The notes: a model not told the origin generated them from the letters alone. 64,000 nt of DNA from Tanypteryx hageni (GCA_028673005.1 CM054115.1:53209738-53273737), one strand, 5' to 3'; counted from the first letter of the stretch, positions 35,640 to 47,624 are shown. Program-made: numbers and translations.

Positions 35640-38535
35640 GACAATTCTGTGAAATAAAATTCAAGGCATAATTATATCAAAAACTAAATAAAAAAAGGTT
35701 GATTAATTCATAAATATTTTTACAAACATTAAAGTTCAAACACACATTAAAGAAATGATTTTGAAATTTAATTAATTATAAATATTTTAGGCTTGATTTG
35801 GCTTCCACTAGTATTTTCTTACCAGCTTCTGTATCTAGATATAATCAAAATTCCCTACAACTCCTTTGAAAGTATTTCTTAATCATAAATTCAGCTTCTA
35901 AATTGTATAGCAATAGTTTGTTCTGTCTTTTCTCCATGCAACAGCCATCAAACTAAATATCCCTTCCCACGCTGTGTTACTATGTGGTAATGATAAAACA
36001 AAGCTGGCGACTTTTAACAATTCATTAGTATCTATATTTATTTTTTTTAATTCAACTTATTTCTCTGTGATTGTTTTTTATTTAAACATGATTATATTAC
36101 ATATTCCAAATACAATTTTGAGTGCTGAGCAATTTTCTTTCAAAATTGGGATATTTGAAAGATAAGTCGAGATGCGGGAAACAGGTTAACAAGCCAAGAC
36201 AATCCCACAATCCTATATGATGGGCTAGTATTATATAATAATTTTTTTGGAGTCTATGCCTCCAATCAAAAATCAATTTTAATTCTATTATCATATAAAA
36301 AGTGAAAAGTTTACCTCTAAATCTTTTGGAAGAAGTTTACAATATTTCAGCAAAAAAAATTGCCCATTGATGAACTATTTTGATTTTTAACTTCACTGCA
36401 TTCGCTATGTAGATGTAGGTTTATTATATCAACATCATTATGCTTTGACAAGTTGAGTTGATAAAAATTACTAATTCACTATTTTAGATTAAAAATTTTC
36501 TCCACTTATTCTATTGGTAATCAAATTGAGGAAAATTATCAATGAACTGGAATCCTGAGCTTTCTGATTTTTTTAGTCAGAACACATGTCTGGGCAAAAT
36601 TTAACCAATTAATTCTATGGAAATGTTCATATAAAAGCAGGGACAGCAGGAGCATAACTGTGATTTCAGATCTCCTACCAATGTAAAAAGTCAAAATTAT
36701 GTTTACACGATTTGATTATTTTTTATTTTTTCAAAATTCCAACTTTGAAAATTTCTCAATCAAATCATCAGTTTTTGTTTTACATGCTTCTGAGTTTTCT
36801 TCCAAAATAAGTGATAAATACTTTAATCTACTTATGGGCATTCAAGTACATATGAAACTTTTTATTAACTTTAATTTTGAAAAAGATCTTTCATTTGATG
36901 ACACAATTATTGGTAATGCCAATTATAACATCAAAACTGCATATAAATCACCATACAGCCAGACTTCAGATAGTGAAGTTAATGCATGAAATGTCCTTAT
37001 CTGGATTACATTTTCCCATACGTTAAGTAGGAGTTACATTCTTGGACCTTGGACAAAATATTTTTGAACCATTATTTACACACTAAATGAATATTTTAAC
37101 AACCTCAGAGTGTTATACAATGGGTTGCTGTTATTCACATACATACCAGAAAAAGGCTGCAAATACCTGGGAATTTTTATCCATAAAAATACATTATATT
37201 AAGGGGGGTTACATTCTGATTCACCACTAAAATCACTCATGTGACGAAAAAAGGGGAATTTTCTATTATAAGATTTCATGAAATAAGGGAGATTAGGTTT
37301 AAGTAGTTGCCACTGTATCCTATGACATCCGAACTAAGAAAATAATTCTGTTTATGGGTGTTCTGGTCATAAAAGGGTTCATATGCAGGACAGTACACTG
37401 AACATTGCCTTATCTTAATATAAATGAAAATAACTTAAAATTACATAGATATGAATGGAAAATATGATGATAAAGATAAACAAAGATATTGTGGAATAAA
37501 ACTCGTGAGAATCTTGAATACAATGTTCACTGCACAATTCCAAAACAAATCATGTGATGCTGGTGTGAAAAACACACAGAAGATGGTAAGATAATGTGTT
37601 AGCTCACTTCCTTATGCTGGTAACAACGAATAAAAAGGTAAAAAAGCAATTACCAACAGTATATTTGTTATCAATAGCAAAAAATAAACAAAATAGGCCA
37701 GAAAATAAAATAAAACAAGTTTAATGAGGCAGTCACTGTTGAACAAGTAGTGTGTGTGAAAACTTCAAACTGCACTATGGCAAGTAGTCCGAGTAACAAA
37801 TAAGCTAAACAAAAAACCATGGATACCAAAACATTGTTCCATAATAAATGAATGATGAATAAGTGAAGTAATGAATGCTAAATCCATGAATACTGGGGAC
37901 CCACTGTATAGTGTAAAATCTAACATTTAATAGTAAAGAGAATAATATTTAATCTAGATCAAATTCTAATTAAAATTTCTTACATTAAATCTTTTTCACC
38001 AAGTCTTACAGGACCTCACAATTTTAATTGAAGGATTTGAAGATTTAATTCATTTCTGAGCCTTATCCTGTATCCATATTTGCAAATCCATTTATTCCAT
38101 CACAACATTCCATATATTTGACAACACTTTCACTTTTAAATTCCCAGCATTCTTTACATTTTCAAGTATTTTTTCCTTCTCCTTATAAATCGTAGCCACT
38201 GCCAAACAATTCAAGTTTAACAACCTCCCTATCTACACTAATGATTTACTTGAATCATCATGCTTTATAATATCCATTTTAAACTCAAAATTTTACCTTT
38301 GCCTATTCTCCACACTTTCCCCATCACTAATTCTCCTTTTTGGTGCCATGATATTAATCCCAAGTATATATTTATTATACAAACACAAAAATAATGAATG
38401 TTTGTTATGTAAAAACTGAAATAACTCTTTCAAAATGGTGATGCTGGCTTAACTGAATATTCTATAGTTATTATTGACAAACAAAGTTGCCAAAAGTTAC
38501 ATATGGTGCTGAGACTCACTTTGTTATATAGGTTA
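35640..38535. other. AT-rich stretch, no gene seen
   Basis: Short AT-driven frames only (for example 36699-36989 plus). No recognisable domain, repeat end or RNA gene. Confidence 0.5.
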
Positions 38536-38537
38536 TA

Positions 38538-38620
38538 ATGTATCGTATATACTCATGTATAGGTCGAGGTTTTAAGACCAAATTTTTAGCGAAAAACTCG
38601 GTGGTCGACTTATACACCAG
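38538..38620 (+). repeat. Possible DNA-transposon end (GTATATACTCATGTATAGG type)
   Basis: TATATACTCATGTATAGGTC is followed by GAGGTTTTAAGACC and, 40 bp on, GTGGTCGACTTATACACCAG. This is a partly self-complementary arrangement of a kind found at the ends of interspersed DNA elements. No mate was found. Confidence 0.35.
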
Positions 38621-38799
38621 AAATATTTTTGATAGGTTTAAACCCATGTCTTTATTTGCCCTGCGATTATTAAAATTTGATGGAATTTATACTCTTCTTG
38701 TACTTTAACTGTATCGATAACTATCGAATATTTAAATACCGATGTATAGAAAGAATACCATCATCATAGGTAGTCTGTCCGTAGACAGGTTCGTGATTA

Positions 38800-39118
38800 T
38801 TCATGGTTAAACCAGGTTCTCCATATACTCCTATTTTCCACTGTCCTCTCCATATCTTGATAATTCTCTTTCCCTTTCAAATCGTCTATCAGCTGAAACC
38901 TTTTCCTACCTCTTTCCCTTTTTCCATCTATCGTAGTTTTCCTTCCACCACGTCTTTAATCATTCTCTCCTCAGGTAATGTCCAACCCAGTTTGCTTTCC
39001 TCTTTCTAATAATAATAATAATAATACAATCATTCGCTTCGATCCTACTCTTTGTAGGACTTCATCATTTTTCATCCTATCTGTCCATTTTATCTTCAGC
39101 ATTCTCCTCCAAGTCCAC
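38800..39118 (-). pseudogene. RTE-like LINE reverse transcriptase C-terminal fragment
   Basis: The minus strand gives WRRMLKIKWTDRMKNDEVLQ with RVGSKRM, then KRERGRKRFQLIDDLKG and RSIWRTWFNHE. This is the tail of RTE-type reverse transcriptases (consensus-like WRRMLKISWTDRVTNEEVL...GRGRKR...D). Frameshifts and stops occur, and an (AAT)n microsatellite at 39009-39027 has expanded inside the reading frame. It is a dead, 5'-truncated copy. Confidence 0.75.
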
Positions 39119-39402
39119 AAAAAGAAAGAATATATTACTATATAATTTGGTGACCCTAGGTTGATTTCTGATGCTTTGCAAATAATTAAGCAATATTGGT
39201 CAACTTAATGTTCAGTAACGTTACGGCGGCAAGACATAAAACTGGCAGCAAGAAATATGCACAATTTGGTAACTCCGTAATATATAAATAAAGAAAAGCC
39301 TTATGGGTGATTCGTGAAAAGGCAACACATACCTCTAAGCATTGGAGATTAAATTAGTATCGTCAAATTTATGTATAAAAATTATGGTACTGTGCAAATC
39401 AT

Positions 39403-40832
39403 GGTACTACTAAGGGAGGTAGGTCATTGCGCATCTCAGGCGAGCATCGCTTCGAGTGTGTGACATCACATGGCATATACATTGCACTTGCCGCCTATGA
39501 TTTAGCATTGACTGTGGTCGCAGGTTTGGAAATTATTATCTTTTCTCTTGAACTGTGGCTTTCTCAGTGAAATGACGTCTTGTGCGGTATTTGGTTGTAA
39601 TAGCAGTTACAAAAATTGTAATTTTTTCGATTTCCCCAAGAAAAGTCCATTCAAGAAACATGGATTCAAGCATGCCGGAGAAGAGACAACATAAACGTGA
39701 AATCAGGTAAGAGCAGGTATTCTTTGGTTTAAATATGCTACTTATTAATTTGATCTATATCTATTTATTTAATTATTGCCGGTGAATTGAACTTCAGTGA
39801 TCTGGTTGTAGTGAAACTAGTGATGCCGATATAAATAGTGAAAGCGTCAATATTATGAAATTTATTCATTCAGTATGATGTTAACTATTGCTTAATCGAT
39901 TTATACAGTGTCTCTTTGGTGGATTTATGCATATTTAGAATGAAAGTGCTTGGTGCAATATAAATTTGTTGCAAATACAGTATGTTGAGAGAATAGCATG
40001 TTTAAAAAAAAGTTGTATTTTTTGTATAATTCTTAAATATCTCTTAACAAGATCTGAAACATTATTTATTTAATTTACAATAAGTACCTACTTAACATCA
40101 TAAGCGTTACTAAAATACAAAATTTTACGGTTGCGTTAATGACCATTTTCATGTAAATTTAGCAACGTCTACAAACATGTGCCTTCTAATTATATAGCAC
40201 CAGTTCTTCCTACATATGTTCGTGCGCAGTGTTTATAAATTTAAATATCATACGATTTAACGAATTATTATTTACATTTGAAATTTAGTGTTTTCTGATC
40301 GATTTAAGTTTTTGAAAAATATAAAGCTACAATTTTGCCCATCTTTTTATTTCAATTTAATTCACGCATACCCGTCATACTTGAAGGGCAATTACGCTAG
40401 TGAGTGATAAAAACGCCAGTATTTACGCGAAATTCGAAGAAATCAATGACGAAAGAACTTAAAAAGTTAACTTGGGAAAAATCGGCCTTTGAGTGAGAAT
40501 CATACGGAAAATGAAGCCCTTCTCTTTGAGATGAGTTCGGGACCTTTCTTAGAAGTCTTTTCCCTTCTTCGAAGTTCACTTGATGCCGAATGTTCTTAAC
40601 AATCTTGAACTTTTTCCGATTATTGTATATACAAATTAACGTCCCGGGATTTTATAGCATGACTTATAAATGTATTATTTATAATATCAAAGGAAGAAGA
40701 AATAAAAATACGGATATCAGCAGCCGATTTACGTTAATTTTTATACAAATTTTAACCTTATGCCACGTGACGTCATGCGCGAACTGGACGCGTTTTCGTC
40801 CACCGGAACGACTTACCTCCCTTAGTAGTACC
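39403..40832 (+). mobile_element. THAP-bearing DNA transposon remnant (P-like), inverted ends
   Basis: The first 19 bases GGTACTACTAAGGGAGGTA (39403-39421) recur inverted at the right end (40814-40832). Identity resumes for 3 more bases after one mismatch. A second conserved block TGACRTCACRTGGCATA lies about 58 bp inside each end (39461 and 40759-40775), symmetric about the element. The element is 1430 bp long and holds a THAP-type exon near its left end, as P-element-like transposons do. The catalytic region was not recognised, and no clear 7-8 bp duplication remains at the flanks. P-like is therefore an inference; Kolobok and Phantom elements also carry THAP domains. Confidence 0.7.
39572..39706 (+). 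pseudogene. THAP zinc-finger first exon, one frameshift
   Basis: From the ATG at 39572 the frame reads MTSCAVFGCN, with the C-x4-C start of a THAP domain, then NFFDFPKK. After KK one base appears to be missing. The next frame then continues SIQETWIQACRRRDNINVKS with the invariant Trp and the ACRR.DN segment. A CAG/GTAAGA splice donor follows at 39706/39707. THAP domains bind DNA through C2CH zinc coordination; the final C-x2-H would lie in the next exon, which I could not find. The frameshift argues for a pseudogene unless it is a sequencing error. Confidence 0.7.
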
Positions 40833-40858
40833 TTGGGACCTTGGTGCGTATAACCAGG

Positions 40859-41041
40859 GCAAAGGTAAACAAGGTGACGCTAGCGTTGGCGATGAGAAAT
40901 GAAACTACCAGGAGGAAAGGCAAAAAAAAACGGAAGAAAAACGTAAATAAAAGATTCCGAGGTTTGTAATGTAAGGGGAGACGTAATATTCTTTAGTGTA
41001 ACGTCGGCGGCGCTAGCGTTGCTTTGTTTACCTTTCGCATC
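40859..41041. repeat. Short inverted-repeat element (~183 bp)
   Basis: GCAAAGGTAAACAAGGTGAC plus GCTAGCG at the left (40859-40886) is the imperfect inverse of CGCTAGCGTTGCTTTGTTTA plus CCTTTCGC at the right (41011-41039). MITE-like; no clear target duplication. Confidence 0.5.
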
Positions 41042-41523
41042 CTTTCCTTCCACGTTCGCATTTGCCCTCGCCGAGATATTGTACTACGCACTCACACCTA
41101 CATTTACAGAAATTTGAAACTTACGAAACCGCCGGGTTGGGTTGGTTAGCGGTTGGCTTTCATTCCTTCCAGATTCATATTTGCACTCTCCGAGAAGTAG
41201 GTTACTCCGTTCCTCGTCCAAAAACGTGCGAAACGTGGATTTCCTAGGACCACGTAGTACATCTTTCCGCCGCTTTATCGTCAATTTCAGCGCCACCTAT
41301 CCTCCGCTGTCTAACGTCAATTTGTTCCGTTCTCCTTTACAAAGATAAATTCTGAATGAGCTCCGAGACAAAATACGAAGACTATCCCGAGTCATTCGAT
41401 CTATTACAAAGGCCTACACACTGCAACGACTTTTGATGTTATGCAGTGGCGCCGGGGGAGACATTGAACTGCTTCGCTGCTACTTTGACACAGCGGAGTA
41501 AAGGGAACTTGGAACTTAAGCCT

Positions 41524-41750
41524 TCCTCTACCAGGGGGGAGGGGGTAACTCAGTTATCCTAACGACGTTTTCCTAATTTTTGTAATGGTTATTTTTGGGA
41601 TTTCATTCATATCTCCTCATGTATTCATTTTTTACCGTCTAAGAACATTGCTTTTGGATTTTTTTGTAGATTTACAACTTTTTAGAGCCACTTCTTAAAT
41701 GAAAACACTGTCGGCGTTACTGAGTTACCCCCCTTGGTAGAGTTTGTCAT
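41524..41750. repeat. Inverted-repeat element sharing the piggyBac subterminal motif
   Basis: CCTCTACCAGGGGGGAGGGG plus GTAACTCAGTTA (41524-41555) is the inverse of GTTACTGAGTTACCCCCCTT plus GGTAGAG (41717-41744). The core ACTGAGTTACCCC is identical to the subterminal motif of the TTAA-flanked element at 1474-2594. A TTAA lies 8 bp left of the left arm, but none is flush on the right. Confidence 0.5.
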
Positions 41751-41900
41751 TGTTTCATTTTACTTTAAATGCAGTATCGCTATACATATGGCTACATTTG
41801 TAATATATTCAGTCTATCGGTGTACAATGCAAAATAATACATTTTGGTGATGAGTGGTCCTGTGCTGAACTACAAAAAAATGTGCTAGTGTGTGATATTC

Positions 41901-42017
41901 AATGCTTTAGAAAATCTACATATTTATAAAAACAGGAAAACAATTATGAACACAGACATTGATTTTAATAAAACTCTATACAACCTCACAAATCAACACA
42001 ACATCGTCACTGAATAA
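41901..42017 (+). pseudogene. Penelope-like element, last 38 codons
   Basis: NALENLHIYKNR and MNTDIDFNKTLYNLTNQHN, ended by TAA, match the end of the GIY-YIG protein at 14110-14230 (NSLENLHIYKNR and MNTDTDFNKTLYKLTD). Only the extreme C-terminus is present, so the copy is strongly 5'-truncated. The hammerhead-like motif follows 90 bp downstream. Confidence 0.8.
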
Positions 42018-42106
42018 TTATTGTATCTCTTGTTTTTTCGGCTTCCTCAGCACTCAGTCTCTTGTCTGTCCTCGCAGTTGAATTTGATCACTGTCGTAAG
42101 CAACAT

Positions 42107-42148
42107 ACCCCCTGAAGATGCCCACTTAGTGGGCGAAATGCATTGGGT
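42107..42148 (+). ncRNA. Hammerhead-ribozyme-like motif in Penelope 3' region, copy 2
   Basis: ACCC (42107-42110), one extra C, CTGAAGA core (42112-42118), T, GCCCAC-TTA-GTGGGC stem II (42120-42134), GAA, ATGCAT, T, GGGT (42145-42148). Compared with copy 1, the stem II loop (TTA versus CTT) and the variable core base (A versus C, the position where any base is allowed) differ. All paired and invariant core bases are kept. Confidence 0.6.
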
Positions 42149-42375
42149 GACTTTAACTTAATTTTATGGCTGAAGGGATATTCAATTTATCTTAATTCAA
42201 CTAGCCATAAGTGTTTATCTGAGCATTCAATCAACGTGTTTAAAGGGTTTATGTTTTGAAAATAAAAGAATTAATCAACTAGTAAACACAGGTATAAACA
42301 TCTAGATTTGGTTCTTTTCTTTCATATATATTAACCAACCCATCACTATCTCCAAACAACATTCATTGACCCACC

Positions 42376-42399
42376 ACCCATAAAGGTTGCCGACCACTG
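42376..42399 (-). repeat. Possible hAT right end
   Basis: AAAGGTTGCCGACCACTG is the inverse of the CAGTGGTCGGCAACC start typical of many animal hAT elements. No left mate with a matching 8-bp duplication was found. Confidence 0.4.
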
Positions 42400-42594
42400 C
42401 TGTATATTGAAGCCAATCTGTATTTAATCATTATTAAATCCATTAGTTCATTGATGTTGTCTATCTCATCCTTTAAAACAGTTTGTTGCTAGCAAGAGAA
42501 ATTTGTCACAAAGTCCTTGGTCAATAAGTTTCTTAAGAATGTTTGTGAATATTCTTTGATTTTGTCATTCAATTTAATGAGAACATTTTTTCAG

Positions 42595-42658
42595 GGTCCC
42601 CAAAAAGCTTTGGACCCCCATGCACTGCATGAGCCTGCTTCCTCAAGTTATGCCCCTG
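42595..42658 (-). repeat. Possible hAT right end
   Basis: The inverse strand starts CAGGGGCATAACTTGAGGAA and contains GGGGGTCC, as in CAGGGGC-type hAT ends. No mate was found. Confidence 0.4.
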
Positions 42659-42659
42659 A

Positions 42660-44515
42660 TGGCATCCATGGGTTATTGTAAATTATAAATATTTACCGAT
42701 GACAAAATTTTTAATTTCGGTATCATTGTCCTGCATGAAAATAAATTTGTCTTATGAGTCTTTACTGATGATTAATTATCTGGATTAAATTAAAATTTCC
42801 ATTACTTTGGCCAGTTTTCAAAGGATATAACTAAATATTACCATACGATTATGTGAAGTAGCATGTACATACATAATGGGGAAATAATTAAATCTTGGAC
42901 TCGTCCAGGAGTTGGCAACTTATTCTTGATGGCAGTTCAAATTCTTATTTACAAGTACTTGGTGAAACACATTAGAAATTGCGAGAGCTTTCTCAGGCCT
43001 AATATGAATGTTTATAAAAAGTTAAATATTTCTCCAGTATCATAAAAATCAAAATAAATTTAAAATATTTTCCTGTATCAACATTCCTTCATGCAATGTT
43101 TAGGAACATTAATTTTATTTACAAACATTAAATTGTCTGTTTTAAATTTCTCCAATTGGTTTCATTATAGCATTATGGGCAATTAAAAATGTTCTCTTGG
43201 GCCATAGGTTTCTAGTCCTTGAACCAGTTAATCACCATATAATGTGGTTTATGACAAACATTGTTAAAACTTATATCACTCTCAAATGTAGTTAATTGTT
43301 TCACCTGTTCATTAATGCTTTGACATGAAAAGCTGTTACTCTATCATGGATTGTCTTTATTTTATATATCTCTTTTCATTGCAATAGGTAGTCAAATTAT
43401 TAGTTTTAGTATATTAAAGCTAATTTTATTAAGACTAAATTGAAAATATTACTGAATTGATGTTTTTTTCATGTTATCCTTGCTTCAAATTTATTGTTTA
43501 TGGTTGCATCACTTTAGATGATATCTGTAGATTTTATAAGTGCATTAACACATATAAAAACGATTATTTTAGTAGAATCCTCCATGAACCAGAAGTTGAG
43601 AGGAGATTGAACAAATATTTTGAATTGAAACATTTTAAATTTTTAGCATCACTTATAAAAATCATTAATAGTACATCATTAATATTGTATAATTCAGTAC
43701 ATTTTAATTGGAATAATTTTGAGACATACATTTTACATACTGTCAAAACACACATTCTTGGATAACATGCTACTTTGGAGGGTTATGTTCAATTTAATAT
43801 GGAAAAAATTTCTCAGTATACTGGTATTGATGGTTACATAACATGCTAGTTAAATGTTCAACTATACAAGACCTGTCTTCAGTCAACATATTCCAAAAAC
43901 ATGCAACTGTAGGCCATGAAGTGGTATATTACACTTGTGCAGAGGCATCACTGAGATATATGGTGCTCATGGCAAAATTTAAAGAAAAACCTTGTGTACG
44001 TAAAATGTGATTTTGCTGTTTTCATAAAGAATATTTTATTAGATTGGTTGTGGAATTATTTTAGTGGCATAGAGTCTGCTAATTGTCCAAGAGTTGTTCC
44101 AATTCACTGTGACATTTCTCTAGAGCAGCATGAATTTATCTAATTTGAAAATGTTAGTATGCATGACTGAAGGTTTATGCTGTATTCCAAGATTTACATC
44201 CATGCTTCATTGGGCATGTGAATGACAACAACAAAGAGGATATAGAAATTCAGATAAATAACTAGTACTAATGGTCCATTAATGTCTCATCATTAATCCC
44301 AATTCACAGACTTTCCTAATTGCAAAGTTAAAAAGTACCATGTTTGTATAATAAGTTTTGAAATTAAGCTTGTACAGTAACTGTAGCAATCAAGGGAAAT
44401 TTAAAGTTCCCTTATACATCCCTGTACCAAGAAATTCCCCACTTACTCCAAGCACCCTTTCTGTGAACTGACTGCCTTGGTTTCATTTGCATGATTACAG
44501 AAAATCATTAATAAG
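42660..44515. other. AT-rich stretch, no gene seen
   Basis: The frame at 43457-43765 (plus) is open for 102 codons but is AT-driven and has no domain; its minus-strand antisense is open as well. Nothing else recognised. Confidence 0.5.
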
Positions 44516-44517
44516 GC

Positions 44518-44805
44518 AAAATTAGAACCTGGTAAACACTGGTGTGTTAGTCTTATTAAAATTAGTCTACTAACCAGCATTTCCCCGATTCTAAAGTCAT
44601 TATTTAACTGTTCATCTTACACTGACTTAATAATAAACATAGAAACAGATGCAAACTGTATTAGGGTTACTAAAATATAAATATGCCATGCTGCAGGAAG
44701 AATACAGAATGCATCTGTATATATTTTTTACATGAAATATTTAATAGCAAAGCTAAAGTATAACCTTCTAAATGAAAATAAATATGAAACCATAGCAGAA
44801 ACCAT
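44518..44805 (+). repeat. ~290-bp direct repeat, copy 1
   Basis: Shares CTGGTGTGTTAGTCTTA, GATTCTAAAG, ATGCCATGCT and AAATAGATATGAAACCA-type words in the same order with 47625-47905. Roughly a quarter of positions differ by eye. Non-coding. Confidence 0.65.
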
Positions 44806-46325
44806 TCTTAATTATTATTCCTTACTATCACATTTTATATTTTTATTTGCAAGTGAAACAAGCACACCATGAAAATTACTACTTAATATTGCTAGAGAAT
44901 TTGGAATTGAATGCAAAAATATGACAAATTATTTTAACATGTTCACCTTTAACTCAAATCAGTGAAATTACATTTCTACAAACTAAGAGCTAAATAAAAA
45001 TTCCACCAAATTGAATATATGAAGCTGCTACAGGCTAAAATTAGCATTCTGACGTTGCAATCAAAAAGTTCATTTGATGAATCTATGAGTAAAATAAACT
45101 GGTCAGAGTCGCGATATACTCTTTATAAAATGTGAAGGAATGTAGAACATGAGAAAATGCAATTTAGCCCGACAAGTTTTCCACATATGATTGCAAGCAA
45201 CTGGAAAGGTGTTATTCCAATAATTTCTAAGAAATGCATAGAACACTTGATATCCATTAAAGAACAAAAGTCATTTGCCAGACAAAGAAGCTGCATCCAG
45301 TCTTCACAGAGTATGCCTTACACCACACTCTCTCCATTGAAAATGAAAGCTGTTGGTCAACTTTAAATATGTGCATGTTTCCAAATGACCCAAAGGGGTA
45401 GTGCACTCCATTTGTTAACATTTTTTTTAAATGGCGTTTCTCCTGATATAATCAAGGCCTATTCCATCCACAGGGCCCCTGCAAAACGATAATCAAAGAA
45501 CAGTAGAATAACATATATACTCATTGTATTATAAGTTACAGAAAACCACAGGTTTACTTCCTAAATCTCTCAAAAATAAATAACCGTCAAGGTAAAAAGA
45601 GTTGTATAAATAAAAAATAAATCATTCATTAGGCACAACCACAAATACATATAAATCCGCAATGAGTACTCAAAATAAATAAATGCACCCAAAAATGACA
45701 GACAATAGCAGCATAAATTATATCACATACCAGTCACAATGCAACATGTCAAGGAGCATAGCACTATGCAACACAAAAAATAAAAACAAGTGATTAATAA
45801 ACTAAAATATGACACAATATAGTATAAATACCCTGACACGTACAGCATAAAATATAACAGATGACAATACAAATACACAGCACCAGTAAACAAGTTCATC
45901 AAAAATGACATTAGTCAACGTAAGTAGCGCTAGTAGAAATCTTAAAAATACACCAATTCAGTCAGCACATCAATCGAACCACAATAGATAAACAATCGTA
46001 ATCAGTCAAATAACCCAATCAATCCTAAGCAGAAAACGTCTCATCACACAAAGCCACCACAAAAATGTCAAAAAAGTCACTCGTCTGCACAGGCCTGTGC
46101 GGTCAAACCACATAGCGCTATGGGTTGTCAGTCAAACATCATCACATGTCTATACACACAAAAAGTCTTTAAACATAAGACTTTGCGATCACACTCCTCA
46201 TTTCAATACCAACAAAAATAATATAAGTATATAAAGGGGAGTAAATTAGGCGTAAAAATATCGCTAATAACAGATTTTAACATGTCTTACGAAAAATTAC
46301 CTAGAACACCGCACCGTACATCATA
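44806..46325. other. AT-rich stretch, no gene seen
   Basis: A-rich DNA, with CACAA/AATAAA-rich words from 45600 to 46100. The 45157-45366 plus frame has no recognised domain. Confidence 0.5.
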
Positions 46326-46329
46326 TACC

Positions 46330-46557
46330 TCACCATCCGGAGCACATCTTGTCTGCACTCTTTCCTTCGAGCACCACGCCGTAACTCACCGCCGACTGCT
46401 TATTCGCCATCGTGTTCCTCAGCGGAGTGGCACTTGATATCCAGTCCCTCGCTGCCGCACCTATTGGCGTTTGGTCCTTCGGTACATGGTCCCTCAGTGC
46501 ATGATCCCACGGCGTCTTGTACACTGTACCGATGTATAGTGGCACGTTGTAAATCAT
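46330..46557 (-). CDS. Possible exon, unrecognised protein
   Basis: A 75-codon open frame on the minus strand, GC-richer than its AT-rich surroundings and with mixed, protein-like residue content (IYNVPLYIGTVYKTPWDH and NKQSAVSYGVVLEGKSADKM among it). The stop is preceded by GGATG/GTGAGG, a plausible splice donor just before the TGA, which would make this an internal or first exon. No convincing acceptor or promoter is seen on the other side. No family was recognised, and it may be part of a transposon. Confidence 0.3.
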   Translation of the reverse strand: MIYNVPLYIGTVYKTPWDHALRDHVPKDQTPIGAAARDWISSATPLRNTMANKQSAVSYGVVLEGKSADKMCSGW

Positions 46558-46559
46558 AC

Positions 46560-47620
46560 CATGCTTTTAAATTTTTTTCGTGGAACAGAAAGTTCTTCGT
46601 AGTTTAACTATTTATATAACCGAAATTAAGTTTATGAAATGTCTGAGAGAGAGTTTATATTCTACATGGAACGCGCGATACAAAGATTTCAGATGCATTG
46701 ATACATTACGCTGGATATTTAAAAATCAAGCCCACGAAGACTATGTTTATAAGCCCGATCAACGTTCTATTATTGGCAGTATTTCCTAATAGCAACCCAA
46801 GGATAACAGCAATTTGAAACAAGGCACGCGAAATTAAGATATGCGGAACATATATATTGAAGAATCCTAATTTCAAGAAAATTGAGAACATTTCCAGAAT
46901 GTATTTTAATATCACATCCACACGAATACTGAGAAGTAGGATTACTTACATAACTTTCCTATAACAATGAGAATATAGCATCAAATTTAAGGGTGTTGTA
47001 GGGAATATATTCTGATGGGATATGCTGTTGACTTACCGATACTGTATTCCAGTAGCACAAATGATCGACTGGCACACCATCATGAATCCCGATTCACCTA
47101 CTGTCCCTACTAGCAATCTGTACTAACTGCCAAACTGATTCCCTATCTGAGAACAAATAGCCCCAGCTCCATGTTTTCAGAAGACTAAATTAAACCCATC
47201 TAATCGAAAATCTAACCGAGAGGCTAAAAGGAAAAATTATTTAAACAAGTTTAAATATTTTAAAATAAGTACAGATGCAAAATGCTCTTGGTTAGTTAGT
47301 TAGTAGCTACTGCACCTCACTAAAGGCAATTTGCATCTGTGTAATACGGTGAACAACGGAAAAACTCGACAAATTTTACTTGAATACCGATAGAAACATC
47401 TGCAGAACACGGAATTCATTTCCAAGTGAAACGTACTGGTCTATCCGTAGGCGTCCCTGCGGATAGATTGTTTAGACTTCCCCTAGGAAGAAGTCGTGTC
47501 GTTGCCTCGTTCGTTGTTAGTACGAACACTTGGAAAGCGGACTCTAGTGAATGGTGATGAGTCACCCTACAGAAATTTGAACAAGAAAATTCGCGAAATT
47601 CCTTAGTGACACAAATTTAG
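46560..47620. other. No gene recognised
   Basis: Mixed AT-rich sequence with short frames. A GTTAGTTAGTTAG run lies at about 47291-47304. No gene model supported. Confidence 0.45.
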
Positions 47621-47624
47621 AAAC

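Noticed and set aside
36648..42658. One large hAT element between CAGGAGCATAAC and the GTTATGCCCCTG end
   Set aside because: The 8 bases outside the two ends do not match, and the interval contains unrelated complete elements.
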